Part shown: positions 13,290-25,445 of the stretch, one piece after another
Position numbering within the stretch: the stretch's first letter is position 1
Layout: every line of letters begins with the position of its first letter
NCBI RefSeq assembly: GCF_023065955.2
Contig: NW_026622908.1
Location: forward strand, 47,155,367 to 47,219,366
DNA from: Ursus arctos
Taxonomy: Eukaryota > Chordata > Mammalia > Carnivora > Ursidae
DNA: 64,000 nucleotides
Direction of reading: 5' to 3'
Translations under genes and position numbers: made by a program
The notes under the pieces: generated by a model
The model's database searches: none
What the model was told of the DNA's origin: nothing
The model's input: the letters and a program-made list of their open reading frames with translations, nothing else

Positions 13290-13925
13290 GTAAATAATTA
13301 ATTACAAGGTACAACCAGATTGGAAAATGGTCTTGCAGTTTTCCATAAACTTACACATACACCTCTCCTATGGCCCATGTACTTAAGAAACTTACAAAAG
13401 AAATGTGTAAACACATATCTTCAAAAAGCCCTCTACACGGATATTCAGGGCGGCTTAGTCATGGTGGCCCAAAGCTGGAAACAACTCAAATGTCCATCGG
13501 CTGTTGACGGCACAAACAGATCTGCCATCCCGGTTCTAACAATGACAACAGATCAACCAATGAAACACCGACCAACCGGTGAACCCTGCAGACAGAATTT
13601 TGAGTGAAGGAAGCCAGATGAAAATTAATACCTGTGAAATTCTAGAGCAAATAAAACTCATTTATTGTTGACAGAACTCAGATCCGTGGTGGCCTGGGAC
13701 CGACAAATGGGAACGTGGGGCAGGTGGCACAGTGTGGGCTAACTGCAAAGGGACACGAGTTGGTTTCGTGAAGAAATGGAGATGTTTTATACCCTGGTAA
13801 AGTCAGAGTTCCGTGAGTGTACATGTTTTCAACCGAATGGGGCCACACACTTCAAGTCTGTGCATGTGACTGTATTTAACTTTATCTCAATAAAGTGGAT
13901 GACGTGCGTCCCCACGAACAGTGAA
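13290..13925 (+). mobile_element. LINE-1 3' end relic
   Basis: Contains 'ctggaaacaactcaaatgtccatcggctgttgac' and ends near 'tatttaactttatctcaataaagtgg', the usual L1M 3' terminus with its AATAAA. Confidence 0.7.
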
Positions 13926-14295
13926 AAGACAATGCACGGAGCTGGAGCGCACCTGTTATTCAGAATGAAAGGGCTCCGGAAACTCAGTGAGGAAAGAGCA
14001 GGTAATTCTACTGAAAATCAGCAAGTGACCAAAGCCAGCACATCACAAAATAGCGTTTCCAAATTTCCTATAATCATACGAAAAGGTGTTTAATGGGAGT
14101 TGGGGAAATGCAAATTGCAAGTATAATAATATGACACACTCCCCAGGTGGGCGGTCGTCTAAAACGGGAAACGCCACCCTCTGGGGAGGACGTGGTGCTT
14201 CGGAGTGTGTCCGTTTGTGCAACTGCTCTGGAGCATAGGGTGACATTGTTGAAACTGGCGTCTGAGGACATCAAAACTTGTCAAATATTGCTAAG

Positions 14296-14705
14296 TCCAT
14301 ATATACACGTGCCTATGTGCATAGGCACACGCATGTCCACACATGCGCACGAACACACACATTGCACATGCGCGCACATACATGTGCACATGCACGCATA
14401 TGCACGAACATAGATGCACGTGCGTGTGTACACATCTATGTACACGCGTGTATATCCCTGTGCGTGCGTATGTGCAAGCATGTGTGCACATATACATATA
14501 GACACACATACACATGCCCCCGCACACACATATGTACGTGTGTGCATCCACACGTGTACATACATTCCCACACGCATGCACATACATGCCCCTGTGCGTG
14601 TGCACACATGCTATATGCACACAGGTACACAGTGAATATGCAAGCATAGACATGCACACACCATGCTTACGCACACACAGGGCACACATACACGTATGTG
14701 TCCAG
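14296..14705. repeat. Degenerate (CA/TG)n alternating purine-pyrimidine block
   Basis: About 400 bp of almost continuous alternating purine-pyrimidine text mixing CA, TG, CG and TA steps (cacatgcgcacgaacacacac, gtgcgtgcgtatgtg and so on). Degenerated microsatellite with Z-DNA potential. Cysteine/histidine-rich frames here are artefacts. Confidence 0.85.
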
Positions 14706-14729
14706 GATGTATGCACGCTCACTTGCACC

Positions 14730-14885
14730 CTCCATAACGGGCATGCCTCTGTAACTCATTCACTTTCATTGCCATGTAGTACTCACTGTATAAATATCTG
14801 TATCTATTTATTCACCCTACTGTTGATGGGTATTGGGTGATTACCAAGATTTTGGCAAATACGGTGCTGGGATGATATCAGAATC
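14730..14885 (-). mobile_element. LINE-1 3'UTR fragment
   Basis: 'cattgccatgtagtactcactgtataaat...ttattcaccctactgttgatgggtattgggtgatt' matches the antisense L1 'tattccattgtatgg...tgatggacatttgggt' segment. Confidence 0.65.
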
Positions 14886-15499
14886 AACACCCATCAATGG
14901 CTAGTGGTCACTGGGCAAGCAAGGAGAGGTTATGGTTGCACGTGCATTCGTGAGACATTGCTGGAGTGCCAGCTGTGTTCTGTGACTTGGCCTGAGTGAG
15001 GGGTGCCCGTCTCCTCCACAATACCTTGTTAACCTGCATATCTGAGGTTTCACCATCACGAACAGAATGCACGATCGAATGAAGGTGCATCTATTGTTCA
15101 CATCCTCAATATTCTAAAGATGCCCATTATTCCCAATAGGACCTAGAGATTAAATGCGGTTTGGATCAAAATTCTCACCAGTGTTTGGTGGGAATTGATA
15201 AGCTTATTCGAATACCTATGAAGCAATGCCAAGGGCCAGGAGAAGCAAGACCCCCTGGGAAAATAGGAGGTCGGGAGAACGTCCCTAAGCAGACATCAGA
15301 GTGTACAGAGCTGTCACAACTAAGCTAGTATGGTGTTTGTGTGCGCGGTGAGTCATGACTGATAGGCACGGGATGGAATGGAACTCCAGAGACCAGGCCA
15401 TATGTGTTTGAACAAAATCATGCTGCTTTACCATGACGCCGTTCTGGATAGGCAAACGGTTAAATGCCTGATGGAACCAAGCTCCGTGGAGGGTGCAGG

Positions 15500-15860
15500 T
15501 GATCCAGAGCTCTCGTGCTCTGCCGCCACAATGGCAACCAGCATGGTGCTTTGGAAAACAGCTGAGCATTACCCAGAAATGTGAAAATACACATTCCCGG
15601 GGCCACCTAGCAATTCCGCTCTGGACTACGATAGCCTAGGGCAACTCATGTAAACGTCGCAACACACACATCCACGAATGGTCACAGCAGCAGCATTCAC
15701 AACAGCCCCAAATTCAAAATGCAGCAAATGTCCACTCAGAGGGACGTGAACACGTGAACACATGTGAGCTAGGATGCACCCAGCATTGAAGAGCATGGAC
15801 CATTTGCACAACCAAGAAGCTAGGAAAAGGGGCACATGCAATAATGACCCCATTTGTGCA
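15500..15860 (+). mobile_element. LINE-1 ORF2 end/3'UTR relic
   Basis: 'ggtgctttggaaaacagctgagca', 'agcaattccgctctgg' and 'tcacaacagccccaaattcaaaatgcagcaaatgtccactc' follow the L1 sense consensus with heavy decay. Confidence 0.6.
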
Positions 15861-16250
15861 ACGCTGAGAAATCAGGGAAGTACACTATGGGTTAGGGACG
15901 CATTCCTAAGGGGTCTCGATAAGGAAAGGCGAGAAAGCTATTGTCACAACATTTAGGGGGGTGTCCACTGCCAAACCACAAGACTGCTACCCCAAAAGCA
16001 GACCTCTGGGCGGAAACCCAAGTCCAAGGAACAACGTGCCTGCAAAGGGCCCAGCACAGAAATCTCCCCCGATCTCATGGTTATTCGGACATCCAGGTAA
16101 AATTAAGCAAATATTAACTGAAAACAATAAAATAAGTGAATTTTAGAGATAAAAAAGTAGAAATAAAATATTAGCTGATAGCACGTACAGTGGAAGAGAG
16201 CTCGCCAGTTTAAGGCTATGCAGAACAACAATACACATGGGAAAGCATGC
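15861..16250. other. Intergenic DNA, nothing recognised
   Basis: AT-rich sequence between L1 relics, with no gene or clear repeat. Confidence 0.4.
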
Positions 16251-16259
16251 GTATTATAC

Positions 16260-16680
16260 TTCTAATATGTATTTAATTTCACATGCAGCAAATTTCACTT
16301 TTCGGTGTAAGGTCCTGTGAGTTCTGACAAATGCGTGGAGTTTCATAACCGCCACCAAAATCGGAAAGTAGAACAATTCTGTCACCAGCTTCCTGAGGGC
16401 GATCAACCCTCCCACCCTTAACGCGGGGCAGCGGCCGATCGAGTCCTGGTCCCTGTCGCGGTCCCTCGCAGAACGTTGGTTGTACGGGGTCGTGCGGTGG
16501 GAGCAGGTGTCCCGTGGGCGTGATGCATCCCAGACGCATCCATGCGGCCTGCGGTCGGTGGTCTGCTCCTGTTGCCAGCGCATCTCCCGTCGTGTGGACT
16601 AGCTCAGTCCGTTCATGTGTTCCCACGTTGAAGGTCGCTGGGATTGTTCACAGCATTTCGTAATTATGAAGAATGCTGCT
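16260..16680 (-). mobile_element. Ancient LINE-1 3'UTR, GC-drifted
   Basis: 'ggtcctgtgagttctgacaaatgcgtggagtttcataaccgccaccaaaatcggaaagtagaacaattctgtcacc' is the antisense L1M 3'UTR. The remainder is unusually CpG-rich for an L1. Confidence 0.7.
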
Positions 16681-17516
16681 TCCGGCCTCCCCTACAGGGC
16701 TCCCTGTGCTCACCACTTCCTCTTCCACTCAGTGCCCGCGGCGCGAACGGGCCCCCTCACCAACCCCGCTCCCGCCTTCCGGGGGCTGGAGGGAAGGGAC
16801 CCTCAAAGCGCACCCGTCTCCCCATCTATTTTGGTTTTTATTTTCTTCAGATTTCCCCCTCCTCCTCTCCAGCTGACACCAGCTCATAAATGCCCCCGGG
16901 GGGGGGGGTTCCGTCCCAGCTGAGCACCCCCCAATTTAGGACACCCCGATAGTTATAGGGGCTGCTAGCAAACCCACCCACCCGGCAGGAGACTATCTGC
17001 GCGGTTCTGGACAGTCCGCCCTCTGACCCTCGCCTTCCCTGCCTTCAGGAACTCCTTACCCCGCTTGCTCTGTGGCCTTTTTTGGGAAGAGCCGCGAGAG
17101 CCGCATGGGCCGCCAGCGGTCTGCGGCAGTAGTCTGTGCTTCCTTCTCTTCCTCCATTACTTTAGCTGGGATTTTTCGTCCGTTTGTTAACTTTTCCCTT
17201 TTATTTTTCTGCTTTTTACTTTATCAACATCTGCTCTCACTTTTAGTTTTCCTACTAAAAGTGGGTAGGTGGAAATTGTATTTTAAATCTTTGTTCTTTG
17301 CTAAAATAGTCGCGCTAAACGGTGCACGTCCTTCTGAGCAACCCCTGTGTGTGTTTTGTTTTCATTTTTATTTAACTCCACTATTTTCTAATTTCCCTTA
17401 TAATTCCTTTTCTTTTTTTTTTTTTTTTTGGCCAAATATCAAATATTTGGAGGCTTTTCTAGGTATTTTTAATTTTTTTTTCTAATTTCTATTTAGGTCC
17501 AAATGAAATATTCTAT
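16681..17516. other. Intergenic DNA with T-rich tract
   Basis: GC-rich to about 17,100, then pyrimidine/T-rich to 17,500. No gene recognised. Part of the T-rich half may be L1-derived. Confidence 0.4.
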
Positions 17517-17533
17517 AAGACTTACGTCTTCTG

Positions 17534-17735
17534 GGGGGATGCCTGGGTGGCACAGCGGTTAAGCGTCTGCCTTCGGCTCAGGGTGTGATACCAGAGTCCT
17601 GGGATCGAGCCCCACATCAGGCTCCTCCGCTGGGAGCCTGCTTCTTCCTCTCCCACTCCCCCTGCTGTGTTCCCTCTCTCGCTGGTCTCTCTCTCTGTCG
17701 AATAAATAAATAAAATCTTAAAAAAAAAAAAAAAA
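17534..17735 (+). mobile_element. CanSINE, young copy with perfect target-site duplication
   Basis: Head GGGGATGCCTGGGTGGCACAGCGGTTAAGCG, box B GGGATCGAGCCCC, CT-rich middle, (AATA)n and A15 tail. Flanked by an identical 15-bp duplication GACTTACGTCTTCTG at 17519-17533 and 17736-17750. The sequence type is that of arctoid carnivores. Confidence 0.97.
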
Positions 17736-17754
17736 GACTTACGTCTTCTGAAGG

Positions 17755-18010
17755 CTTTGAAACTGATTTGCACTGTCTTTAGTTTAGTATCAGGACAGCG
17801 TTGGCTTCACAGAATGAGTTTCGATGTTCTGGAAGACCTTGTATAAAATTGCTACTAATTCTTCAGGGCCTGGAGATTTCTTCCTCAGGAGTTTTTAAAT
17901 TGCACGTTCAATTTCTTCAGTAGTTTTAGGGACATTCAGATGATCTGTTTTGTCTCCGTTGAATACGAGTAGTCTATGGGCTTTTAGGAACTGGTCCATT
18001 TCTGCCCGTC
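17755..18010 (-). mobile_element. LINE-1 ORF2 fragment
   Basis: Antisense ORF2 text: 'tttagtatcaggacagcgttggcttcacagaatgagtt', 'ttcagggcctggagatttc' and 'aggaactggtccatttc'. The young CanSINE lies directly next to it. Confidence 0.85.
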
Positions 18011-19245
18011 TGTCAAAGCTGCCCTCAGTGTTCCCACAGTGCTTTTGTTGGAGCAGACCGTTTACTCCCTACCCACGCATCTGGAACTTGCAAAGTTCTT
18101 CCCCTCAGAGCTTGCTTTGTCCTGAGACTCAGTCTTGGGGCAGAGTCTGTGCTCTGAGGTCAGGCCCTTCTGGGGTTTTGATGGATGCCGTAGGTGTGTA
18201 CCAGAGTTTCTACTTTGCTGGGATTCAGACTCTAGGCTCTGGTGCTGCTTTGGTGAGCACCCTCTGAGCCCTCTGAGCTCTTTCAGTGCTCCAGCTGCTA
18301 TTTTCAGCCTCCTGGGTTTCCTCCTGCACATGGTTGGTTTAGGGCTCAGGGCCCTGGAAATGGAGTGACTTAATGCAGATTGTTTCCCTCTCTACGGCCC
18401 TTTCCTACCTGGGGTTTCCTCCCTCACCCCAAACTCTGCCCTCTGACCCTTGAGTAAACCAAGATTGAGCCTGCTGCTCGCACTGGGGCCACCCTGCTGC
18501 TCAGGCTGGAGACCCTCAGGACCAGAGTTCCCAGGGCTTGCCCTTACATTGAATCCCATCAGGCTTCTGCCTGCTTGTGGCTCTGCCAACTTCCTTTAGG
18601 AAGTCAAAAAGATATATAGTTTGTCTACAGAGAGCTAGTCTAATACAATCTACTTGCAATTTCTGGAACCCAGGCTTCATGGAGGATTCAACGACACAGC
18701 TGACAAGCCCAAGCTAACAGACTAATGTAGTTCCCTGTATCTGACAGTTAGAGAATCACCATTCTCTGAAGGCACACATTTGTGACAACTGATGACAGGT
18801 GAGCCCACCGAGACAGTCTCACATATCTCAGTGAATCTGTGTCACAGTGACCCCAGTCTCTGATCATATTACAGGTAAGTTAGAAAAACAAAAAACCAAG
18901 AGCATCTAAAATGCATTTTTGAGCCTGAAAAAAAATAGACATTCTAAAATAGCTGGAGAGAGAAGAATAACTCATAATGCAAATTAGATAGAGCTTGGCA
19001 TAAAGCAATTATGAAAACAGGAAACACCATGAAGCAGGGCCTCAGTAATGCGGCCGGCACTGGGCTTGGAAAACCAGGATCTCTCCACTGGAAAGGACGC
19101 TGGGCTGAGATCAGCGAGGTGGTCACGGTGCATATGAAGGAGAAGACAGTGAATAACCGCCCTCCAAGAATTTGAGAGAAACACATTTTTTAAATGTAAT
19201 AGGAATTAATCACATTGAAAACAAAGACATATCAGAAGTGCTCAC
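18011..19245. other. Intergenic DNA, no gene recognised
   Basis: 18,010-18,600 is moderate-GC DNA with no match; 18,600-19,245 is A-rich and may be decayed L1 5' sequence, but I cannot place it. Confidence 0.4.
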
Positions 19246-19246
19246 A

Positions 19247-19456
19247 AGACCAGAGAGAGAGAGAGAAGGACAGAGAGAGATGGAGAGAGAAATGGAGAGA
19301 GAGATGAAGAGAGATATATGGAGGGAGAGAGATGGAGAGAGAGAGAGATGGAGGGAGAGAGAGATGAAGAGAGAGAGGGGCAAGAGAGATATGGAGAAGA
19401 GAGAGATATATGGATAGAGATGGAGAGATGGAGAGAGAGAGAGAGATGGGAGAGGA
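19247..19456 (+). repeat. GA-rich (GAGAGA/GATGGA)n tandem repeat
   Basis: About 210 bp of GAGAGA with periodic GATGGA interruptions, giving a meaningless Glu/Arg-rich reading frame. Confidence 0.93.
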
Positions 19457-19469
19457 TAAACCTACAATA

Positions 19470-19970
19470 TCAACAGCGAAAAGGAGACAAATACAGGTGC
19501 ATCCAAAATTTTACACAATAACAAGAGAATGCTATCAACAACTGCACACAAAACAATTTGAAGTTGTATTTGGGATGAACAACCCCCAGAAAAAGAACAT
19601 TCAACCAATTCAAGATACCCAAGTGTATCTGTAGCTTGGAAGACGTGAAATCAGAGGTAGAACACACCATAAGGAGGAAAGAAAATCAAAGAACAGAGGT
19701 CCCAACCTCATGCAAGTCCTCTGGTGAGTATAAAAGTAAGTGGTTTTTACTGTTCCTTTTATGAGTCTAGTGTACTTCAATACCAAAACCAGACAAGAAC
19801 AGTCAAGAAAGAAGAATTACAAGCCACTCTTATTTTAAATGCAAAAATCCTAAATGAAATGTCAGCAAATCATGTCTGGAAACGTGTAGCAAGCTCTCCT
19901 GACCAATGCGGGTCTATTCTAGGAGTGCAGGAATGACTTATGTTACATATAGGATTAACGGAAGGTCAGG
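19470..19970 (+). mobile_element. LINE-1 ORF2 fragment
   Basis: 'ataacaagagaatgctatcaacaactgcacac', 'aataccaaaaccagacaag', 'gaagaattacaagccactctta' and 'gaccaatgcgggtctattctaggagtgcagg' follow L1 ORF2 (reverse transcriptase region). Frame is broken. Confidence 0.85.
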
Positions 19971-20309
19971 TCTGAAAGGGAATTCAGGACGATGCCTCAT
20001 TCAGGGTGGTTTGTGCGTCTTCTCACCACGCTGTAAGAGGATTCAGCAGTGAGCTTCCGTTCCAGGGTGGGAGACAACACAGACCGTGACCCAGCAGGTG
20101 GGAAGATAGCTGCTGGAATACAAGTAAAACACAGCTACGCTGTTACACGGTGTCAAAATTTTCCAGGGCCCTCAGTTCTTAGCAACTACTGTTCCAGTGT
20201 TAAAACTTGCTCCTGGGGAGACAAAAGCTGTGGTCTCTGTCTCTGTCCCTACGTGGCTTTCTCTGTCTCTGTCTCTGTCTCTCTCTCCAGTTACTAAATA
20301 CAAGGTAAT

Positions 20310-22165
20310 TCCCGACAACACCGCTCTTGCATGTAGATTTTAGAATCAGCTTGTCTAGTCTCGTGGGCAACCGTCCTGAAACTGAACAGAATGAGGCAGG
20401 TTACGGATGAGCCTGCAGAGGATTGAGCCATCCTAACGCCGAGGTCTGTCCCTCCACCAATTTAGTTTCCTTTCAATCCTTTGACACGTTGTTGGTAATT
20501 ATCTCCACGAATGTCATAAACATGTTTGTTAGATACCCTTTTTGTTACATTGTAAATGATGTGTGTAATTTTTAAGTGTATGTTCTGATGCTCCTAGTTT
20601 GTACAAAGGCATTTCATTTTTGTGGTTGTTGTATATTGATCTTTTATCCAGGAACCTTGCTAAATTCTCTTATTTTTTGTTCCCCTGTAGATTCTCTGGG
20701 TTTTAGTACTGACATCATCCGAGAATGATAAGAATTTTCTTCCATCCTCTCACATCCTTATTCTTTTTCTCCCTTCCTTATTGATTTGGTTAGTCTAAAG
20801 GCTGGCCAGGCTTTCTGCCAATGCTGAAGACAGACGGTGACAGTAGGCATTCTTGTTATATTCTTGATTTGAAAGGGACACTTTTAATGTTTCATCGTGT
20901 AGTATTTGCCATAGATTTCTGGTAGCTGATCGTTATCAAGTTAAAGAAATTCCCTTCGGTTTCTAATTGGCAATGATATTCATTACAAAAATAATGATCA
21001 GATGTTGAGTTTTATAAGGAAAATTTCCACAGCCTGTAAGATGATCGTATGGTTTTTCTTCTTTTCCTGTTAGTGGATTTTCTTGAAACATGTTTAGACT
21101 TCAATTTATTGTTTTTGACTAAGTAATATGTTCACGTGGTTCTAAACTCAAAGGGGTGTACAGCCAAAACTCTCGATGAACAGTTTCCCCCCTCCACCTC
21201 CCCATACCCCTTTCCTTCCAGAAGATTCCTGTATCCCCAGATTCATTGTGTCCATCCTGAGATATCCTGAACAATAAAGGGACATTTAAAAATACTATTT
21301 GGATTCCTCTTTTCTATGCATACTGCACCAATTATTCTGTGCCATCTTAACAAATGTCTCAGAGATCATTGCCCAGGGTATATATAGGGACCCTTCTTAT
21401 TCTTATTTCTAGTGTAACCACAGGGCGCTCCACTGCACAGGTGTTCCATATGTACTTAACCAGGCCTCCAGGGGTGGACGTCCAGGTCTGGTGGACCCCC
21501 ACTAGCTCTCATGGAGGGCACCATGTGTGGAGGGCACCGTGCGTGCTCTGTCTGCATGTGTGGGAGGATGCCTGCATGACAAATCCCGGAATGAGAACTG
21601 CCATGTCAAAGGTTATGTACACCTGAAATTCACTGCATTTTATCAAATTCTCTTTGCGAGGTTGTTTTGATTTATATTCCCTCCAGCAAAGCACCAGGAG
21701 CTCCTTGCCCCATTCTCTTGTTTAACAGACCTGCGTGCATGTTAAAGGCTTTGTTTGTTTTGTTTTGTTCTCATCTGATAAGAAACTGATGGTATCTCTG
21801 TGTTCTCATCCACATTTCTTTTATTGTCTTCATATATTTAGGTCAGCTGTATTTCCTTTCCTCTGAATTTTTGCTTATCTTCGTTGTCAACATTTCCATT
21901 GGATTCTTTTTAAGAAAATTATTTATAGGATCTCCTCATATATTAGGGAAAGGAAACTTCTGTGATTGTAACTCATTCTGAGTCTGTCAGTGCCCTTTCG
22001 ACTTTGCCTATTTAGGGTTTTACCTAGTGAAACACTTAACAATGTTTTAACCTAATTAAACATGAAAGAACGGACGTATGCAACCAAATTCATGAGTCTT
22101 TCAGGGTTTTAGCTGCTGGGGTTAGTGTCACACTTAGAAAGGCTGCCCCCCTCTGAGATGATAAA
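20310..22165 (-). mobile_element. LINE-1, antisense ORF2 and 3'UTR
   Basis: Long antisense L1 stretch. Examples are 'tagattttagaatcagcttgtctagtc', 'tgtatattgatcttttatccaggaaccttgctaaattc', 'aggcattcttgttatattcttgatt' and later 'cttaaccaggcctccaggggtggacgtccaggtctgg', then 'cacttagaaaggctgcccccctctgagatgataaa'. Probably at least two pieces. Confidence 0.85.
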
Positions 22166-22184
22166 GCCACAAACATAAAGAACA

Positions 22185-22408
22185 ATAATGAGGACGATGA
22201 TAGCTAACCCATATCCACTGACTCATCTGGGCCTGGCCATTGATTCCGGGAGGTAGCTCCGCCTCTATTTCATCATGCAGATGAGAAATGGGAGGCACCA
22301 GGCTCGTGACCTTCGCAGGGTCACACAGGTCACGCCTGGCCCAGCCGGGACTGGGACCCTGACCCTCCCTCCCAGAGACTCTTCTCATCCACTGGGCTCC
22401 ACTGCCCC
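22185..22408 (+). mobile_element. MIR SINE relic
   Basis: 'gatagctaaccc...', 'atttcatcatgcagatgagaaatgggaggcacc', 'agggtcacacaggtca' and 'gggactgggaccctgaccct' follow the MIR consensus from core to 3' half. L1 text is found on both sides. Confidence 0.85.
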
Positions 22409-22409
22409 C

Positions 22410-22560
22410 CATTGTCAGTGGAGACCTTGTGACGGTCCACTTTTTACCGTTAAACCATCAATCTATCTGGGACTCATTTTTGTGGAGGTGAGACACACAA
22501 TCATCTTCTCGTGGCTGTGAAATAATGGTCCTGGTGCCACTTTCTTCCACACTCCATCTT
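22410..22560 (-). mobile_element. LINE-1 continuation after MIR
   Basis: 'tttttaccgttaaaccatcaatctatctgggactcatttttgtgg' is the L1 text expected next after the segment ending at 22165, so the two belong to one element. Confidence 0.7.
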
Positions 22561-22569
22561 CCCCCGGTT

Positions 22570-23090
22570 TGAAATGCCTCATGACCTCAGCCTCCACCCT
22601 GCCTCTCCTTTGGGTGTGCTCCATCCCCCGGGAGCTTGGTGATTCCCGTGGCCTTAAATTCCATGTCTCCACAGACCCTCAGCCCAGACATCTTGCCTGA
22701 ACTCCTGAATCCAACCCTCAGCTTCACGGTGTGGGTGCCCCACCCTCAAGCCCCACGTGCTCCCACCGCCCAGCCTCCTCATTCCTCTGATGTCCCCAAC
22801 TCTGCAAAGAGAAGCCCAGCTCCCTTGGGATCTCGGGCCATACATTTTTACCCTTCCTTGCTTCACGCCCCACTCTGCATCCATCAGCAAAACCTGTTCT
22901 CACTCAAAACACACAAAATATATCAAAACAGGTATCAGGAGCTGTACGTTATTTCCCTCCAGATCTCTGAGTGGGGTCTGGTAGAAACTCCCATCACCAG
23001 CTCACAGTGGGTCATGTTGATGTCCTTGCTCCCTTTTGTCTGTAAGTCTAGTGTCCACACTGAATGACATTCCAGAGAGAGGAGGGTCAC
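22570..23090. mobile_element. Possible L2/other ancient repeat
   Basis: C/T-rich DNA with 'tctgcatccatcagcaaaacctgttctcactcaaaacacacaaaatatatc', reminiscent of a widespread ancient mammalian repeat. Class uncertain. Confidence 0.4.
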
Positions 23091-24155
23091 TGTGACAAGG
23101 TCAGGTTTGCTTATAGCTCCCAGTGCCACCCAGGTTGAGACCAGGGGCCCTTGAAGTCCTGCTCTGGTTCTAGAGATTTCAAACTAATTCAGATCCAGTG
23201 CCCAAAGGCAGAGATGTGACCCCATACACACTTGTCTTCCTGTAGGTTCAAGGGTGTCCTGGGTCTATGTTGGGGGGGGTACATCAGGAGGTGAACTTGG
23301 GGCCCAGGAAGTAGCACTTGCATCAGGGGCTGGCCACTGGCAGGTTAAAACCTCTCTGAGCACAAGGGGAATGCATGGATGCCCTCTTCCTGCTTCTTGG
23401 GAACACACTGTCATCGGCTGGAACAATTTTCCTTCTGTTTAATCTACAAAAACTCATCTCTGTGTGTTCTTTTGTTACAAGCCTCAATTAGATCCCAACA
23501 CAGAACCAAGCAAAAACTGGCTTCACTGCTCTAGAAATAGTTGTGGCCTACATGTCAAAACCTTCTAAGGAAATAAAAATGAGAACAGAAACAGAGCAAT
23601 CTCCCATCGGGGAGACTGTTCCTACTGACATGAAGCAGCAGGGACCAGGTTCACTCTCCATTCCGAAACAAACAAACAAAAGTTTCTAAAAAGATGAGGG
23701 ACAAATGTTTCTCAGGCATCGGATTCCTGGCAGTTGCAGGGCAGGGGTGGTCGAGAGAGGAAAACAACATGTGAGAACAAGAGTTGCACCAGCCACCTGC
23801 CTGGAGAGAGCTTTCAGGCCATGGTGGTGGTGTGGGACCCAGGTAGATCCTGGCAGCAGGAGGCGAGGAAGGTCGAGACTGCTGGAGTTTACATGGCAAA
23901 GACCAGGAGGAGTGAGACAAAGTTTTCAGCTATGATTGTTGCATGTACTTGGGGAAACCACCCAACAATGAAGAAAGTACCATCCAAAAGAAGGTGGGAG
24001 AACAATCCTCAGAGGTCACACAGTGCCGGGAATAGTTGGCGTCCTCCCCAGCCAGAGTGGAGGTGTCAACACCTCAGAGTTGACAGGGACCTGGGTGGAT
24101 TGCCCAGAAAGGTCTTGCCTCAATAGCAGGACAGAGTTAGTTCTAGACTAATGCT
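23091..24155. other. Intergenic DNA, nothing firm
   Basis: Mixed DNA with no recognised gene. The last part may already be L1 5' sequence. Confidence 0.4.
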
Positions 24156-25249
24156 GCTCTGGTTCTGACTCACAAGGCTCTCGACTAGGACCCAAGAGGA
24201 CCAAACACAACTGCATCGCAGAAGAAAGCCCAGGAATGTTTATAAGAGCACAAAAATGTATAGCACCCAACATCGTAAAACTCACCAGACCTGGCATCCA
24301 AGCAAGCATTACCAGAATGCAAGCAAGCAGGAAAATATCAAGGGAAAAAATCAATCTCTACAAACAGACTCAAATGACAAAGTGAAAGGATTTGTACGTA
24401 GGATATTAAAACTTTTGTTGTAATTGTATTCTATATGTTTGGGAAGGCAAAGGGGCACATAAATGTGTTAAAGAGACAGGAAAGATATGAAAAGACCCAA
24501 AGACCCCCTTTGGAGGTGGAGGAATGGAAATTATGGTCTGAGACAAAAATTACAGCAAATGAGAATAACGGCAGATTAGTGAACTAACTATCTCCATGAA
24601 ACTCAGAGAGAAAATGGACTTAAAAAAAGGAGTAGCGCATCAGTGATCTTTGAGACAACTCTAAGCAGGGTAATTAATTGCATGTTGTATTGCATGTAAT
24701 TGAAATCCCAAAGGAGGGGAAACAAAAAAATATTTGAAGAAATTCTGACTGGAAGTTTTCTAAATAAATCCACAGATTCAAAAATTTAAATGAACCCAGG
24801 CACAATAAACATGAGTAAACTACACTAAGGCACATAATATTAAAATTTCTTAAAACCAACAAACAGTGATAGAAAGAAAATTTTAAAGACATCTATAGAA
24901 AAATGACATCTTACATGTCAAGGAATAGAATAAAAATGATAGTGAGCACTGTCAGAGACAACACAATTTAGAGTTCTGTAGCACAGCATCTTTAAAGCTC
25001 TGGAAGGAAAAAGGTAAATCTGAATTTCTCGTTTCAACAAGAATTCCTTCAAAAATGAAGACAAAAAAATACTTTTTTTTCAGACATGAAAGGACTGAAA
25101 GGACTAATAAGCAGGAAATTCTTGAAAGAAGTCCTTTGGGCAGAAGGATAATGACCCCTGATGGAAATCTGGACCTATACAAAGCAGTGAAGAGTACCAG
25201 AAACGATACATATGGAGGTAAAGAATTATTCTATTGAAAAATGTCTTTA

Positions 25250-25445
25250 GGCGCACCTGCGTGGCTCAGCCGGTTAAGTGTCTGCCTTCAGCTCGGGTCA
25301 TGGTCCCAGGGTCCTGGAATTGAGCCCTGTGTTGGGCTCCCTGCTTAGCAGGAAGTCTGTGTCTCCCTCTGCCTGCCACTCCCCCTGCTTGTGCTCTCTC
25401 TCTCTCAAATAAAGATATACAATCTTTTTAAAATTTTTTTAAAAA
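25250..25445 (+). mobile_element. CanSINE inserted in L1
   Basis: GGCGCACCTGCGTGGCTCAGCCGGTTAAG head, box B-like GGAATTGAGCCC, CT-rich region and T/A-rich tail. Flanked by identical 14-bp duplications GAAAAATGTCTTTA at 25236-25249 and 25446-25459. Confidence 0.95.

Noticed and set aside
14281..14728. Cys/His-rich frames resembling zinc-binding repeats
   Set aside because: Artefact of an alternating CA/TG/CG dinucleotide tract; both strands and several frames give similar nonsense.
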